Source: Roseburia sp.
GTDB lineage: Bacteria; Bacillota; Clostridia; Christensenellales; Pumilibacteraceae
Assembly (NCBI GenBank): GCA_023665905.1
Contig: JAMPDA010000015.1
Span: 1-44,574 of the forward strand
Direction of reading: 5' to 3'
Length of the DNA: 44,574 bases
The stretch's first letter is position 1; each line of letters starts with the position of its first letter. Both the position numbers and the translations under genes were made by a program. Shown piece after piece: positions 6,615 through 14,714 of this stretch. The notes under the pieces were generated by a model that searched no databases, was not told the origin of the DNA, and saw nothing but the letters and a program-made list of their open reading frames with translations.

Positions 6615-8966
6615 ATGGAAAACAAATCGGTTACGGAATTAGGCAATACTCAGTTGATCCAGCCCGTCAAGACGTACAAGATGGTTGCGTTTCGCGGCAA
6701 AGTCGTTTTTCCCGGGCAGTCCGTGCATTTCGATCTCGTGCGCGATAAATCGTACATCGCGGTCAGTCAGGCGGTGGAAACGGGCGAGAGCGTATTTTTG
6801 GTTGCTCAAAAACGCGCCACGACAGTCAACCCCGCGCCGCAGGATATCTATCGCGTGGGCGTTCTCGCAACGATAAAGCAGGTGCAACGCTTGCCCGGCG
6901 ACGCGATGCGCGTCATATTTATCGCAGGGCGCAGAATGCAGGTGGATTCCTACGTGTCGCTCAATCCGTATTTCGAAGTCACGCTCAGGGAGTATCCGTA
7001 CGAGCAGGACGATCCGATGTATTTGGAAGCCGTAAAACGGCGCTTGGACGAACAGTTCAAGGAATATCGCAGGATAGACACGAAGATACCGGGCGACATA
7101 CTGAGCTCGCTTTCCGTGGACAGCGGCGAGCGGTTTGTTTCGACCATTGTCGGTTATATCATTTCTTCCGACGCGGAAAAGCAGAGCATACTGCAAATGA
7201 AGACCTTGTCCGAGCAGTACGAGCAGATATTGATGGCGCTCGCCAAGGAAACGGAGATACGCGCGATAGAAAAGCGCATATCCGTAAAAGTTCGGCAGAA
7301 CATCGACAAAAATCAAAAAGAATATTACGTGCGCGAGCAGATACACGCGCTCAAAGAAGAGCTCGGCGAGGACGCCGACGAAATAGACGAGCTGCGCAAA
7401 AAGCTCAAGGATTTAGAGCACGATATCCCCGAGAGCGCTTTGGAAAAAGTGAACAAGGAAATCTCGCGCCTCGAAAAAATGAACCCGTCGTCGCCGGAAG
7501 CCACGGTGTCGCGCTCGTACATCGAGCTGATATTGGATTTGCCTTGGAATAAATCGACGGTGGACGATATAGCGCTCGACCGCGCGCGCAAGATACTCAA
7601 CGAGGACCATTTCGGCTTGGAAAAGGTCAAAGAGCGCATTTTGGAGTACCTTGCCGTCTACAAACTGACAAACAACCTCAAGTCGCCCATACTTTGCTTC
7701 GTAGGGCCTCCGGGCGTCGGAAAGACGTCTATCGTCCGTTCCATCGCGCGCGCCGCAGGCAAGGAGCTCGTGTCCATGTCGCTCGGCGGAATACGCGACG
7801 AGGCGGAAATACGCGGACACCGCAGGACGTACGTCGCGGCGCTGCCCGGGCGCATAATATCGGGCATCAAAAACGTCGGCGTGAACAATCCCGTCTTTCT
7901 GCTCGACGAGATAGATAAGATGACGGCGGATATCCACGGCGATCCGGCGAGCGCGCTTTTGGAAGTGCTCGATCCCAATCAAAACTACAACTTCAAGGAC
8001 AACTATCTCGAAATACCGTTCGACCTCAGCAAGGTCATGTTCGTCACTACCGCAAATTCGCTCGACCCGCTCCCTCCGGCGCTTTTGGACAGGCTCGAGG
8101 TCATAGAGCTTTCCGGATACACTTACGAGGAAAAGCTCCAGATCGCCAAGCGCTATCTCAAGCCCAAAGAAGTGGAAGCGAACGGGCTTAAGGACGTAAA
8201 GGTCGAAATGAGCGACGCCGTTATATCCCATATAATTTCGCACTATACGCGCGAAAGCGGCGTGCGCAATCTCGAGCGCGAGATAGCGACGGTAATGCGC
8301 AAGATCGCGCTGAGAGTAGTGGAGTGCGACGAGCGTCCGACGTCGTTCAAAGTCACCAAAAAGGAAGTGGCGCAGTTCTTGGGCCCGCCCAAGTACAAGG
8401 AAACGTCGGTGTCCGATTCGGACGAGGTCGGCGTCGCGTCCGGTCTTGCCTGGACGAGCGTCGGCGGAGTTACGCTCACTATCGAAGCCGCCATGATCTC
8501 GGGCGGAAAAGGGGAGCTCAAGCTTACGGGCAGCCTCGGCGACGTCATGAAGGAGTCGTGCCTTACGGCGCTGTCGCTCGTGCGCTCGCGCGCCGAGGCG
8601 TTCGGCATAGACGGCGGCGAGTTTACCGCCAACGACGTGCATTTGCATTTCCCAGAAGGCGCCACGCCCAAGGACGGTCCGAGCGCCGGCATAACCATAG
8701 CCACGGTGCTTATGTCCGTGTTCTCGCGCAAAAAGGTCGCGCACGACGTCGCGATGACGGGCGAGGTCACGCTTCGCGGCAAGGTGCTCGCGATAGGCGG
8801 GCTTAAAGAAAAATCGCTTGCGGCGTTTCGCGCCGGCTTTAAGCGGCTCATCATTCCGCGTGAAAACGAAAAAGACCTTAGCGAAGTCCCCAACGAAGTC
8901 AAAGAAAAGCTCGATATTATTCTTGTGGACAATATCGATCAGGTGTTCTCTGCCGTTTTGAGATGA
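6615..8966 (+). CDS. lon: ATP-dependent protease Lon (LonA)
   Basis: A 783-aa cytoplasmic AAA+ serine protease that degrades misfolded and regulatory proteins. An N-terminal LON substrate-binding domain (about 15-205) is followed by a coiled region (about 210-310) and the AAA+ module, with Walker A GPPGVGKT at 364-371 and Walker B FLLDEIDKM. The C-terminal protease domain has the catalytic Ser690 in PKDGPSAG and Lys733 in GGLKEKSLAAF, 43 residues apart as in E. coli Lon. Length is normal for LonA. An ATG at 6594 in frame lies inside the promoter and is rejected. The last four bases overlap engB (ATGA), a lon-engB pairing that is common in Firmicutes. Confidence 0.97.
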   Translation: MENKSVTELGNTQLIQPVKTYKMVAFRGKVVFPGQSVHFDLVRDKSYIAVSQAVETGESVFLVAQKRATTVNPAPQDIYRVGVLATIKQVQRLPGDAMRVIFIAGRRMQVDSYVSLNPYFEVTLREYPYEQDDPMYLEAVKRRLDEQFKEYRRIDTKIPGDILSSLSVDSGERFVSTIVGYIISSDAEKQSILQMKTLSEQYEQILMALAKETEIRAIEKRISVKVRQNIDKNQKEYYVREQIHALKEELGEDADEIDELRKKLKDLEHDIPESALEKVNKEISRLEKMNPSSPEATVSRSYIELILDLPWNKSTVDDIALDRARKILNEDHFGLEKVKERILEYLAVYKLTNNLKSPILCFVGPPGVGKTSIVRSIARAAGKELVSMSLGGIRDEAEIRGHRRTYVAALPGRIISGIKNVGVNNPVFLLDEIDKMTADIHGDPASALLEVLDPNQNYNFKDNYLEIPFDLSKVMFVTTANSLDPLPPALLDRLEVIELSGYTYEEKLQIAKRYLKPKEVEANGLKDVKVEMSDAVISHIISHYTRESGVRNLEREIATVMRKIALRVVECDERPTSFKVTKKEVAQFLGPPKYKETSVSDSDEVGVASGLAWTSVGGVTLTIEAAMISGGKGELKLTGSLGDVMKESCLTALSLVRSRAEAFGIDGGEFTANDVHLHFPEGATPKDGPSAGITIATVLMSVFSRKKVAHDVAMTGEVTLRGKVLAIGGLKEKSLAAFRAGFKRLIIPRENEKDLSEVPNEVKEKLDIILVDNIDQVFSAVLR

Positions 8967-9565
8967 AAGTAAAGTCGGCGTGCTTTGTCAAGAGCTTTAC
9001 CGATCCCGACGCGGTGCACGATTTGGAGCCGCAGATCTGCGTCGCCGGACGGTCCAACTGCGGCAAGTCCACGCTGCTCAATATGCTTATGGGCGCAAAA
9101 CTCTGCAAAACGTCGCAGACGCCCGGACGCACTCGGCTGATAAACGTATTCCGCGTCGAAGCCGAGCCGATGTCTTTTTATTTTACCGATCTTCCGGGGT
9201 ACGGCTTTCACAGCGCACAAAAGGCGCAGGCGGACGATTGGAGCGAGCGCACCGACAGATATTTCCGTAACGGAAAGGCGATAGCGCAGACGCTGTGCCT
9301 TATGGATATCCGCCGCGATCCGTCCGAGCACGATAAAATTTTAATAAACTACTTGCGCGATCTGGAAGTGCCGTTCACCGTAGTTACGACCAAGGCGGAT
9401 AAGCTCAGCCGCGCGCAGATAGGCAATGCAAAGATAAAAATAGCGGCGGCGCTCGGTTTGGCGCGCGACAATATTATCGTCACAAGCTCTCATAACGGCA
9501 GCGGCAAGGACGCACTGCTCGACAGGATAGAGAACATATTGGCAGTTCGCTACGTCGAAGATTAG
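8963..9565 (+). CDS. engB: Ribosome biogenesis GTP-binding protein YsxC/EngB
   Basis: A 200-aa GTPase needed for late 50S subunit assembly. The G motifs are in order: G1 GRSNCGKS at residues 29-36, the TPGRT switch with its conserved threonine, G3 DLPGYG, G4 TKAD, and a G5-like SSHNGSGK. The length of about 200 aa and the short N-terminus are typical of YsxC rather than EngA or Era. Translation is probably coupled to lon through the ATGA overlap. Its stop is followed by 72 non-coding bases. Confidence 0.95.
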   Translation: MKVKSACFVKSFTDPDAVHDLEPQICVAGRSNCGKSTLLNMLMGAKLCKTSQTPGRTRLINVFRVEAEPMSFYFTDLPGYGFHSAQKAQADDWSERTDRYFRNGKAIAQTLCLMDIRRDPSEHDKILINYLRDLEVPFTVVTTKADKLSRAQIGNAKIKIAAALGLARDNIIVTSSHNGSGKDALLDRIENILAVRYVED

Positions 9566-9637
9566 TTTACATGTAATTATATTGCACACACTCCGCTCGA
9601 AGCGAATAGATAATGTAAAAGTTTATTCGGAGGGAGT

Positions 9638-10225
9638 ATGGCAAAAAAAGCCGGTTGCGGCGGAGATTTCGGCGGACTGTGCTGTCGCATGGTCATAGAA
9701 ACAAAGCGTGTTTTCGACGGGTGTCGGTTCACCGACGAAAATATAACGCTGACTCTGACTGCCGAGCAGCCGCTCCCGAGCGACGCCGTGTTCGTTTCGG
9801 CGCGCGTCGTTTCGAGCGAGCTTGTAAATCACGTTATTTCGGACGGATCGGGCGGCTGTTGCAACGTGTACGGCGAGATCGTGACGCGCTTTGCCGTTAC
9901 GTATTCGTCGGGCGACGAGCTGTTCACCGTCGCCGCTACGAATCGCGAAAACAAAACGGTGATGTTGAACCTGCCCGAAAACGGCTCGCTCGTGCCGTAT
10001 TCGATAGAGGTATCGACGGTATTTAACGTCGGGAGCGGCGCGATAGTCGGCACAAACGCCGTTTCGATCACCGGTTGCATGTTGCAGATAATAAAAGTCA
10101 CGGCGCCCGTTGACGTGCTGATACCTACATACGGGTACTGTAAATATCCGCCGTGCACGGGCAGCGTTTGCCCGGGCATAAGTTCGCAGGTGATTTTTCC
10201 GACGTTTTCGAGCGACGATTTTTAG
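9638..10225 (+). CDS. Cysteine-rich protein of unknown function
   Basis: A 195-aa protein with no family I can name with confidence. It has no signal peptide or membrane helix. Cysteines cluster at both ends: CGGDFGGLCCRM near the N-terminus, CC in GGCCNVYG, and C-residues in GYCKYPPCTGSVCPG near the C-terminus. The middle is rich in Val, Thr and Ser in alternating, beta-strand-like order. The block CRMVIETKRVFDGC resembles what I recall from uncharacterised clostridial proteins, some of them spore-associated, but that link is weak. The start ATG has a strong site, GGAGGGAG, just upstream. It is flanked by engB and a metallophosphoesterase gene with its own promoter, so context gives no clear function. 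Confidence 0.75.
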   Translation: MAKKAGCGGDFGGLCCRMVIETKRVFDGCRFTDENITLTLTAEQPLPSDAVFVSARVVSSELVNHVISDGSGGCCNVYGEIVTRFAVTYSSGDELFTVAATNRENKTVMLNLPENGSLVPYSIEVSTVFNVGSGAIVGTNAVSITGCMLQIIKVTAPVDVLIPTYGYCKYPPCTGSVCPGISSQVIFPTFSSDDF

Positions 10226-10233
10226 AAACGCGT

Positions 10234-10262
10234 TTGACATGCGCCGCGCAACATGATAAACT
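10234..10262 (+). promoter_or_regulatory. Sigma-A promoter giving a leaderless mRNA
   Basis: TTGACA (10234-10239), 17-base spacer, TAAACT (10257-10262), preceded by TG at 10254-10255 (extended -10). The ATG at 10269 is seven bases downstream of the -10 box, the same spacing as at 379. Confidence 0.83.
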
Positions 10263-10268
10263 GTACTT

Positions 10269-10955
10269 ATGAAGATATACGCGATATCCGACTTGCATCT
10301 GTCCATAAACAACCCGAAGCCGATGAACATATTCGGCGAGGTGTGGGATAACTACCTCGGCAGTATAGAAAGCTCGCTCGAAAGCGTCGGGCGCGACGAT
10401 TTGGTGTTGCTCGCAGGCGATCTCAGTTGGGCGATGACGTTGGAAGCCGCCGCGCCCGATCTTTCGTACATAGGCGGATATCCGGGCAAAAAAGTCATTA
10501 TCCGCGGCAATCACGATTATTGGTGGAAGGGGATAACGGCGGTGCGGAAAGCGCTCCCCGAAAACGTTTACGCCATACAGAACGATTGCTTGAGGATAGA
10601 TGACTGTCTTTTATGCGGCAGTCGCGGCTGGAGCGCCGACGATAAATCGGAAGACGGGAAGCGCCTTTATGCGCGCGAATTGTTGCGCATTGAAATGTCG
10701 CTCAAAGAGATGGAAAAGCAGCGGCGCGAGGGCGATCGCGTTATATTCATGATACACTATCCGCCGTTTACCGCAAGGTTCGAGGACAATGCGGTGACCG
10801 ACCTTTTTGTCAAGTACGGCGTAAACGCCGTCGTTTACGGGCATCTGCACGGCAAGGACTGCCGCTCCAAAACGTTTTTGTGCAAAAACGGCATAAAGTA
10901 TTATCTGACGTCGTGCGACATGGTGGGCAACAGAGCCGTCGAGATATCCGTGTGA
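10269..10955 (+). CDS. Calcineurin-like metallophosphoesterase (COG1768-like)
   Basis: A 228-aa predicted phosphohydrolase. The metallophosphoesterase motifs are complete: DLHLS at residues 7-11, AGDLSW, RGNHDYWW, a histidine in MIHYPP, and YGHLHG. They would bind two metal ions at the active site. The whole resembles the COG1768 group of bacterial phosphohydrolases, for which no firm substrate is known to me. Conserved residues begin at once after Met1 (MKIYAISDLHLS), so the start is secure. There is no Shine-Dalgarno site, and the promoter places transcription start at the ATG. It converges on ilvA. Confidence 0.88.
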   Translation: MKIYAISDLHLSINNPKPMNIFGEVWDNYLGSIESSLESVGRDDLVLLAGDLSWAMTLEAAAPDLSYIGGYPGKKVIIRGNHDYWWKGITAVRKALPENVYAIQNDCLRIDDCLLCGSRGWSADDKSEDGKRLYARELLRIEMSLKEMEKQRREGDRVIFMIHYPPFTARFEDNAVTDLFVKYGVNAVVYGHLHGKDCRSKTFLCKNGIKYYLTSCDMVGNRAVEISV

Positions 10956-10980
10956 ATAGTCGCGACCGCGAAATTGCGCA

Positions 10981-11020
10981 AACAAAAACAGCCCGAGCGC
11001 AAAGCGCGCATGCGAGCTGT
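10981..11020 (-). terminator. Intrinsic terminator of ilvA
   Basis: Between the convergent genes, 10988-10992 pairs with 11016-11020 (ACAGC/GCTGT). The intervening bases can form a GC-rich inner hairpin (GCGC with GCGC). On the minus strand the stem is followed by a T-rich run, the complement of the A run at 10981-10988. Oriented for ilvA; a second use for the metallophosphoesterase gene is not supported because no T run follows on the plus strand. Confidence 0.6.
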
Positions 11021-11040
11021 CCGTAACGCCGACAACACTG

Positions 11041-12231
11041 TCAGTTGAGCAGTCTGTAGCCGCCGAGAGCTTTAATAACTTTGTCGCCGTGCTCCTTTCC
11101 GCTCACTTCGCACGTTATATGCAATATCGTTTCGTTCAGCGAAAGCTCGGCGTTTATGCGGTCGTACTGAATGGCAATGACGTTCGCGCCGTTTTTGGCG
11201 AGTATGCGGCTGACGGCTTCGAGCGAGCCGGGCTTATCGGGGAGAACGACGGAAAGCCGTATCTGCCTGCCGCGGCTGACAAGACCCTTTTCGATTATCT
11301 TGTGGATAAAGCTGACGTCCACATTGCCGCCAGAAAGCAGGCACACCGTCTTTTTTCCGCGAAGCTCCGGGTATCTTTCGCAGAGCACGGCGGCAAGCCC
11401 TACGGCGCCTGCCGGCTCGACTATCTCTTTGGTCCTTTCTATCAGAGCAATAAGCGTGGACGCTATCTCGTCGTCGGTGACGGTCAGTATGCCGTCGGCG
11501 TACTTGTTGATATACTTCATGGTGATGTCGCCGGGACGCTTTACCGCGATGCCGTCGGCAATGGTGTATATCTTGTCGAGCGCGATAGGTTTACTCCCGA
11601 ACGACTTAGCTATAGCCGGCGCGCCGGTGGCTTGAACGCCTATGACCTTGACGTCCGGACGGAGCGCTTTTACGGCGAACGCGATGCCTGCGAGCAGTCC
11701 GCCGCCGCCTGCCGGAACGAGGATCGTCTGCACGTCCGGCATGTCCTCGAGTATCTCCAAGCCGACAGTTCCCTGACCGGCGATGACGTCATCGTCGTCG
11801 AACGGGGGAATAAAGACGCCGCCCTCGGCTTTGCAGACGCGTATCGCTTCCGCCTGAGCGTCGTCGAAAACGTCGCCGTAAAGCACCACCTTTGCGCCGT
11901 AGCCTTCCGTGGCGGATATCTTGGCTATCGGCGTCGAAAGCGGCATGTATATCACCGCTTGAACGCCGCGACGGGCGGCGGCGAATGCGACGCCCTGAGC
12001 GTGATTGCCGGCGGAGCAGCTAAACACCTTCGTGCCCGATTCGAGGTCGAGCTTGCTTATCTTGTTCAGCGCGCCGCGCACCTTGAATGAACCCGTTTTC
12101 TGCAGGTTTTCGCACTTGAGATACACTTCGCCTCCGTTCATACGGGAGAACGTGGCGGAATGTTCGAGCAGTGTGCGGTGAACGGTTCCCGCGAGCCTGT
12201 CGCGTGCGTCTTCTATATCTTTGAACATCAT
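11041..12231 (-). CDS. ilvA: Threonine ammonia-lyase (threonine dehydratase) with ACT-like domain
   Basis: A PLP enzyme of about 396 aa converting threonine (or serine) to 2-oxobutanoate (or pyruvate) and ammonia. The PLP lysine is K50 in KTGSFKVRGA. SGNHAQGVAFAA and the glycine loop PAGGGGLLAGIAFA bind cofactor phosphate, and SGGNVD closes the catalytic domain. The last 75 residues form a single ACT-like regulatory domain starting near RLSVVLPDKPGSL. This size and layout fit the shorter IlvA/TdcB type rather than the 500-aa biosynthetic form. The frame is open to 12309, but that would cross the promoter. Two adjacent ATGs (12231 and 12228) are possible starts, with no Shine-Dalgarno site. 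Gene symbol could equally be tdcB. Confidence 0.9.
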   Translation of the reverse strand: MMFKDIEDARDRLAGTVHRTLLEHSATFSRMNGGEVYLKCENLQKTGSFKVRGALNKISKLDLESGTKVFSCSAGNHAQGVAFAAARRGVQAVIYMPLSTPIAKISATEGYGAKVVLYGDVFDDAQAEAIRVCKAEGGVFIPPFDDDDVIAGQGTVGLEILEDMPDVQTILVPAGGGGLLAGIAFAVKALRPDVKVIGVQATGAPAIAKSFGSKPIALDKIYTIADGIAVKRPGDITMKYINKYADGILTVTDDEIASTLIALIERTKEIVEPAGAVGLAAVLCERYPELRGKKTVCLLSGGNVDVSFIHKIIEKGLVSRGRQIRLSVVLPDKPGSLEAVSRILAKNGANVIAIQYDRINAELSLNETILHITCEVSGKEHGDKVIKALGGYRLLN

Positions 12232-12240
12232 AATACCGTA

Positions 12241-12269
12241 ATTATAATACGCCCGCCGCCCAAAGTCAA
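12241..12269 (-). promoter_or_regulatory. Sigma-A promoter of ilvA, near-leaderless
   Basis: On the minus strand TTGACT (12264-12269), 17-base spacer, TATAAT (12241-12246). Transcription is expected near 12234, about three bases before the first ATG. No T-box or other leader regulator can fit in such a short UTR. Confidence 0.83.
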
Positions 12270-12452
12270 TCGAAAGCGACGTTTTGCCGTAATAATACCT
12301 ATGTGCCATGACCCCGCGCGCCGCGCCGAAAAATTCCTTTTTTCCGCATAATACCGCGTATACCGATAGTTTTCGATAGCGACAGGTGTCGAATATAAAC
12401 GTTTTTCGGGCAAAATAATTTAAAAAATTTGCAACAATTTGGTCAAAAAGGG

Positions 12453-12481
12453 TTGCTTGTGGTCAAAATATGTGTTATAAT
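12453..12481 (+). promoter_or_regulatory. Sigma-A promoter of the dcw cluster
   Basis: TTGCTT (12453-12458), 17-base spacer, TATAAT (12476-12481), opening a leader of about 50 bases before mraZ. Two copies of GGTCAAAA flank the -35 box (12441-12448 and 12461-12468), a possible operator. Bases 12270-12440 upstream are AT-rich and show no gene. Confidence 0.83.
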
Positions 12482-12493
12482 CCTATTTGTATC

Positions 12494-12520
12494 CGGCAAG
12501 TGGGCGGTAAGCCCATGCCG
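12494..12520 (+). promoter_or_regulatory. Inverted repeat in the mraZ leader
   Basis: CGGCA (12494-12498) and TGGGC (12501-12505) pair with GCCCA (12511-12515) and TGCCG (12516-12520) around a 5-base loop with a two-base bulge. It lies between the promoter and mraZ. MraZ represses its own operon at short TGGG/GTGG-type boxes in other bacteria, so this could be an operator, an RNA hairpin, or both; I cannot decide. Confidence 0.5.
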
Positions 12521-12537
12521 AAAGGACAAACGGGAAA

Positions 12538-12957
12538 GTGTTTTACGGCGAGTATCATCACCAATTAGACGATAAAGGGCGTTTCAGAATACCGCCCGAT
12601 TTTCGCAAGCAGTTGGGCGAGAACCCCATGATGATGCTCAGCTTCGAAAAGTGTCTTATTTTGTACACGCAAAACGACTTTACGGAGCGCGTCGAAAAGC
12701 GGTTTGAAAACGCCGATATCCTCAACACCAAGATGAGCGATTTAAAGCGCGTCATTTTCCCGATGGCACAGCCCGTTGTCGAGGACAAGCAGGGCAGGGT
12801 GCTGCTCAATCGCAAGTTTATAGAAACGTGCGGCATGAGCAAAAACATAGTGTCCATAGGCACTATGGACCGCGTCGAAATTTGGGACGAGGATATGTAC
12901 AAAAAGCATATGGAGTCCATCGATTTCGACAAGATACTCGCGTCGTTCACCGAATGA
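12538..12957 (+). CDS. mraZ: Transcriptional regulator MraZ
   Basis: A 139-aa DNA-binding protein that in other bacteria forms a ring-shaped oligomer and regulates the dcw operon it heads. It has two SpoVT/AbrB-like halves, each with its signature: DDKGRFRIP at about residues 11-19 and DKQGRVLL at about 82-89. Length is usual for the family. The start is GTG at 12538, after AAAGGA at 12521-12526, with MFYGEYHHQLDDKGR matching known N-termini. The stop overlaps the rsmH start (ATGA). Autoregulation is likely by analogy and would act at the leader or promoter repeats just upstream. Confidence 0.95.
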   Translation: MFYGEYHHQLDDKGRFRIPPDFRKQLGENPMMMLSFEKCLILYTQNDFTERVEKRFENADILNTKMSDLKRVIFPMAQPVVEDKQGRVLLNRKFIETCGMSKNIVSIGTMDRVEIWDEDMYKKHMESIDFDKILASFTE

Positions 12958-13853
12958 CGTATCACGTATCCGTAATGAGAGATCGCGCCGTGGACGCGCT
13001 CGGCGTGCGGAGCGGAAAAGCGTATCTCGACGCGACGCTCGGCGGCGGCGGACATTCGACGGCTATCCTCGAGCGCGGCGGCAGGGTCTACGCCATAGAC
13101 CGCGACTCGGACGCGATAGAATATTGCAAAGCTCATATACAGGGCGACATAACGTACATTAAAGGTAAATACGAAGATGCGACGCAACTTCTCGGCGACC
13201 TCGGGGTAGTCGAGATATCGGGAGCGGTAATGGATCTCGGCGTATCGTCGCATCAGCTCGACGACGCCGAACGCGGATTCTCGTATATGCACGACGGCGC
13301 GCTCGATATGCGCATGGACAGGTCGCAGGAGTTTTCCGCCTACGACGTAGTGAACGGGTATTCCGCCGCGGAACTTGCGGATATACTGCGGCGCTACGGC
13401 GAGGAGAGCTACGCCAAGCGCATTGCCGACGCGGTGGTGCGCGAGCGTGCCAAAGCCGCGATCGCGACCACTAAACAGCTTGCCGATCTGATATCCGCTT
13501 CGGTGCCGTATCGCAAGAACGGACATCCGGCAAAAAAGACGTTTCAGGCTGTCCGCATAGAGGTCAACGGCGAGCTGAAAGGACTGTACGACGCCGTAAG
13601 CGGCATCTTCGGAATGATAGAACGCGGCGGCAGGCTTGCCGTAATAAGCTTCCACTCGTTGGAGGACAGGATAGTCAAGGCGGCGTTCAGGGAGTTTTCC
13701 ACGGACTGTATATGTCCGAAACAGTTTCCGGTGTGCGTATGCGATCATCGCGCAACGGGAAAAACCCTGTTAAGGGAAAAGCCTACGGAAGACGAAATAA
13801 ACAACAATCCGCGCAGTGCGAGTGCAACGTTGCGCGTAATCGAAAAACTTTAA
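12954..13853 (+). CDS. rsmH: 16S rRNA (cytosine-1402-N4)-methyltransferase RsmH
   Basis: A 299-aa SAM-dependent enzyme (MraW) that methylates the N4 of C1402 in the 16S rRNA decoding centre. Motifs are YLDATLGGGGHS (SAM loop, about residues 24-35), AIDRDSDAI, VMDLGVSSHQLDDAERGFSY, and FHSLEDRIVK. The internal insertion domain contains the usual TFQAVRIEVNGEL stretch. The C-terminal NNPRSASATLRVIEK is a hallmark of the family. The frame is open from 12828, but the ATG at 12954 overlapping the mraZ stop gives the standard N-terminus (MTYHVSVM). Confidence 0.97.
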   Translation: MTYHVSVMRDRAVDALGVRSGKAYLDATLGGGGHSTAILERGGRVYAIDRDSDAIEYCKAHIQGDITYIKGKYEDATQLLGDLGVVEISGAVMDLGVSSHQLDDAERGFSYMHDGALDMRMDRSQEFSAYDVVNGYSAAELADILRRYGEESYAKRIADAVVRERAKAAIATTKQLADLISASVPYRKNGHPAKKTFQAVRIEVNGELKGLYDAVSGIFGMIERGGRLAVISFHSLEDRIVKAAFREFSTDCICPKQFPVCVCDHRATGKTLLREKPTEDEINNNPRSASATLRVIEKL

Positions 13854-13865
13854 GGAAGGTGCAGT

Positions 13866-14669
13866 ATGATCACCACCAAACGACAGATCAATAGGGACCG
13901 CGACCGCTTCGGCGGCTACGGTACGGCGAGCGACAGGTCGCCGCTTATAGACGATGATTTGAACATCGTGCAAAATGTCGAAGCGTCTTCCGATATCGGC
14001 TACGACGACGGTATCGCGTCTGAAAATATTTTCCTGCAATCGAACCGCGTTGAAGCCGAGCCGTATGCCGAAAACATGACGGAAAACGCCCGTCCCGACG
14101 TTCGACCGGCGCAGGAGGAAAAGCCGCTGTATTCGACGCTCGACACCTTTATGGGCGTAAAGCCTCGGGCGCAGTTCGATCTGCCGCTTCAAAAGGACAG
14201 AAAACCGCTCGAGCACGAGGATATCATGCCGTCCATAAAGACGCGCGCGTACAAGCAGCCGCAGCCGGTGCAACACGCGGAGGCCGAGGCGACGCAAAAG
14301 CGCAGTGCGCACAGATCGCTTTCGCCACGCACCAAGGTCTTGCTTTTGGTGTACGTCGCGGTGGCGTTGGTGCTTGCTGTCGCAGTCATCGCAACGGGCG
14401 TATCTATATCGGGTGCGCAGGCGAGCGTCGGCAGGCTTTCGGCGCACATAACCGAGCAGCAGGCGACGGTCGCGGAGCAGGCGACGGAGATCGCGGCGCT
14501 CACCGACGAAACGCACATACTCGAAAGAGCCACTGCGAGCGGCATGGTGCAATCTTCTCAGCCCGTATATAAAGTAAATGCGGTGGAAAAAGTAGATGTG
14601 CAAAAGGCTACGCCGCACACCAACGGCTTCGACGAGTTTTGCGATTGGATGTCGGGAGTGGTAATGTAA
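13866..14669 (+). CDS. ftsL: FtsL-like cell division protein with long cytoplasmic N-terminus
   Basis: 267 aa. Its position between rsmH and the division PBP is that of ftsL. A hydrophilic N-terminal region of about 155 residues, with no recognised domain, precedes one membrane helix (about 158-180, LLLVYVAVALVLAVAVIATG). After it comes a short coiled-coil stretch with heptad-spaced hydrophobics (VGRLSAHITEQQATVAEQAT), as in FtsL/DivIC proteins of the FtsQLB complex. Classical FtsL has about 100-120 residues, so the cytoplasmic part is unusually long. Start ATG has AAGGAAGG upstream. A strong terminator follows. The identity rests on context and topology rather than on sequence similarity. 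Confidence 0.7.
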   Translation: MITTKRQINRDRDRFGGYGTASDRSPLIDDDLNIVQNVEASSDIGYDDGIASENIFLQSNRVEAEPYAENMTENARPDVRPAQEEKPLYSTLDTFMGVKPRAQFDLPLQKDRKPLEHEDIMPSIKTRAYKQPQPVQHAEAEATQKRSAHRSLSPRTKVLLLVYVAVALVLAVAVIATGVSISGAQASVGRLSAHITEQQATVAEQATEIAALTDETHILERATASGMVQSSQPVYKVNAVEKVDVQKATPHTNGFDEFCDWMSGVVM

Positions 14670-14677
14670 AAAACAAG

Positions 14678-14704
14678 GTCCGCAAATAAATGCGGACTTT
14701 TTTT
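14678..14704 (+). terminator. Intrinsic terminator inside the dcw cluster
   Basis: GTCCGCA (14678-14684), six-base loop, TGCGGAC (14691-14697), then seven T. This is one of the clearest terminators in the window, placed nine bases after the ftsL stop and ahead of the PBP gene. It should separate mraZ-rsmH-ftsL from the downstream genes at least partly. Confidence 0.88.
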
Positions 14705-14714
14705 ATGCGTATTT

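Noticed and set aside
11089..12090. A 333-codon plus-strand frame opposite ilvA
   Set aside because: ilvA has complete PLP-enzyme motifs on the minus strand; the opposite frame has none.
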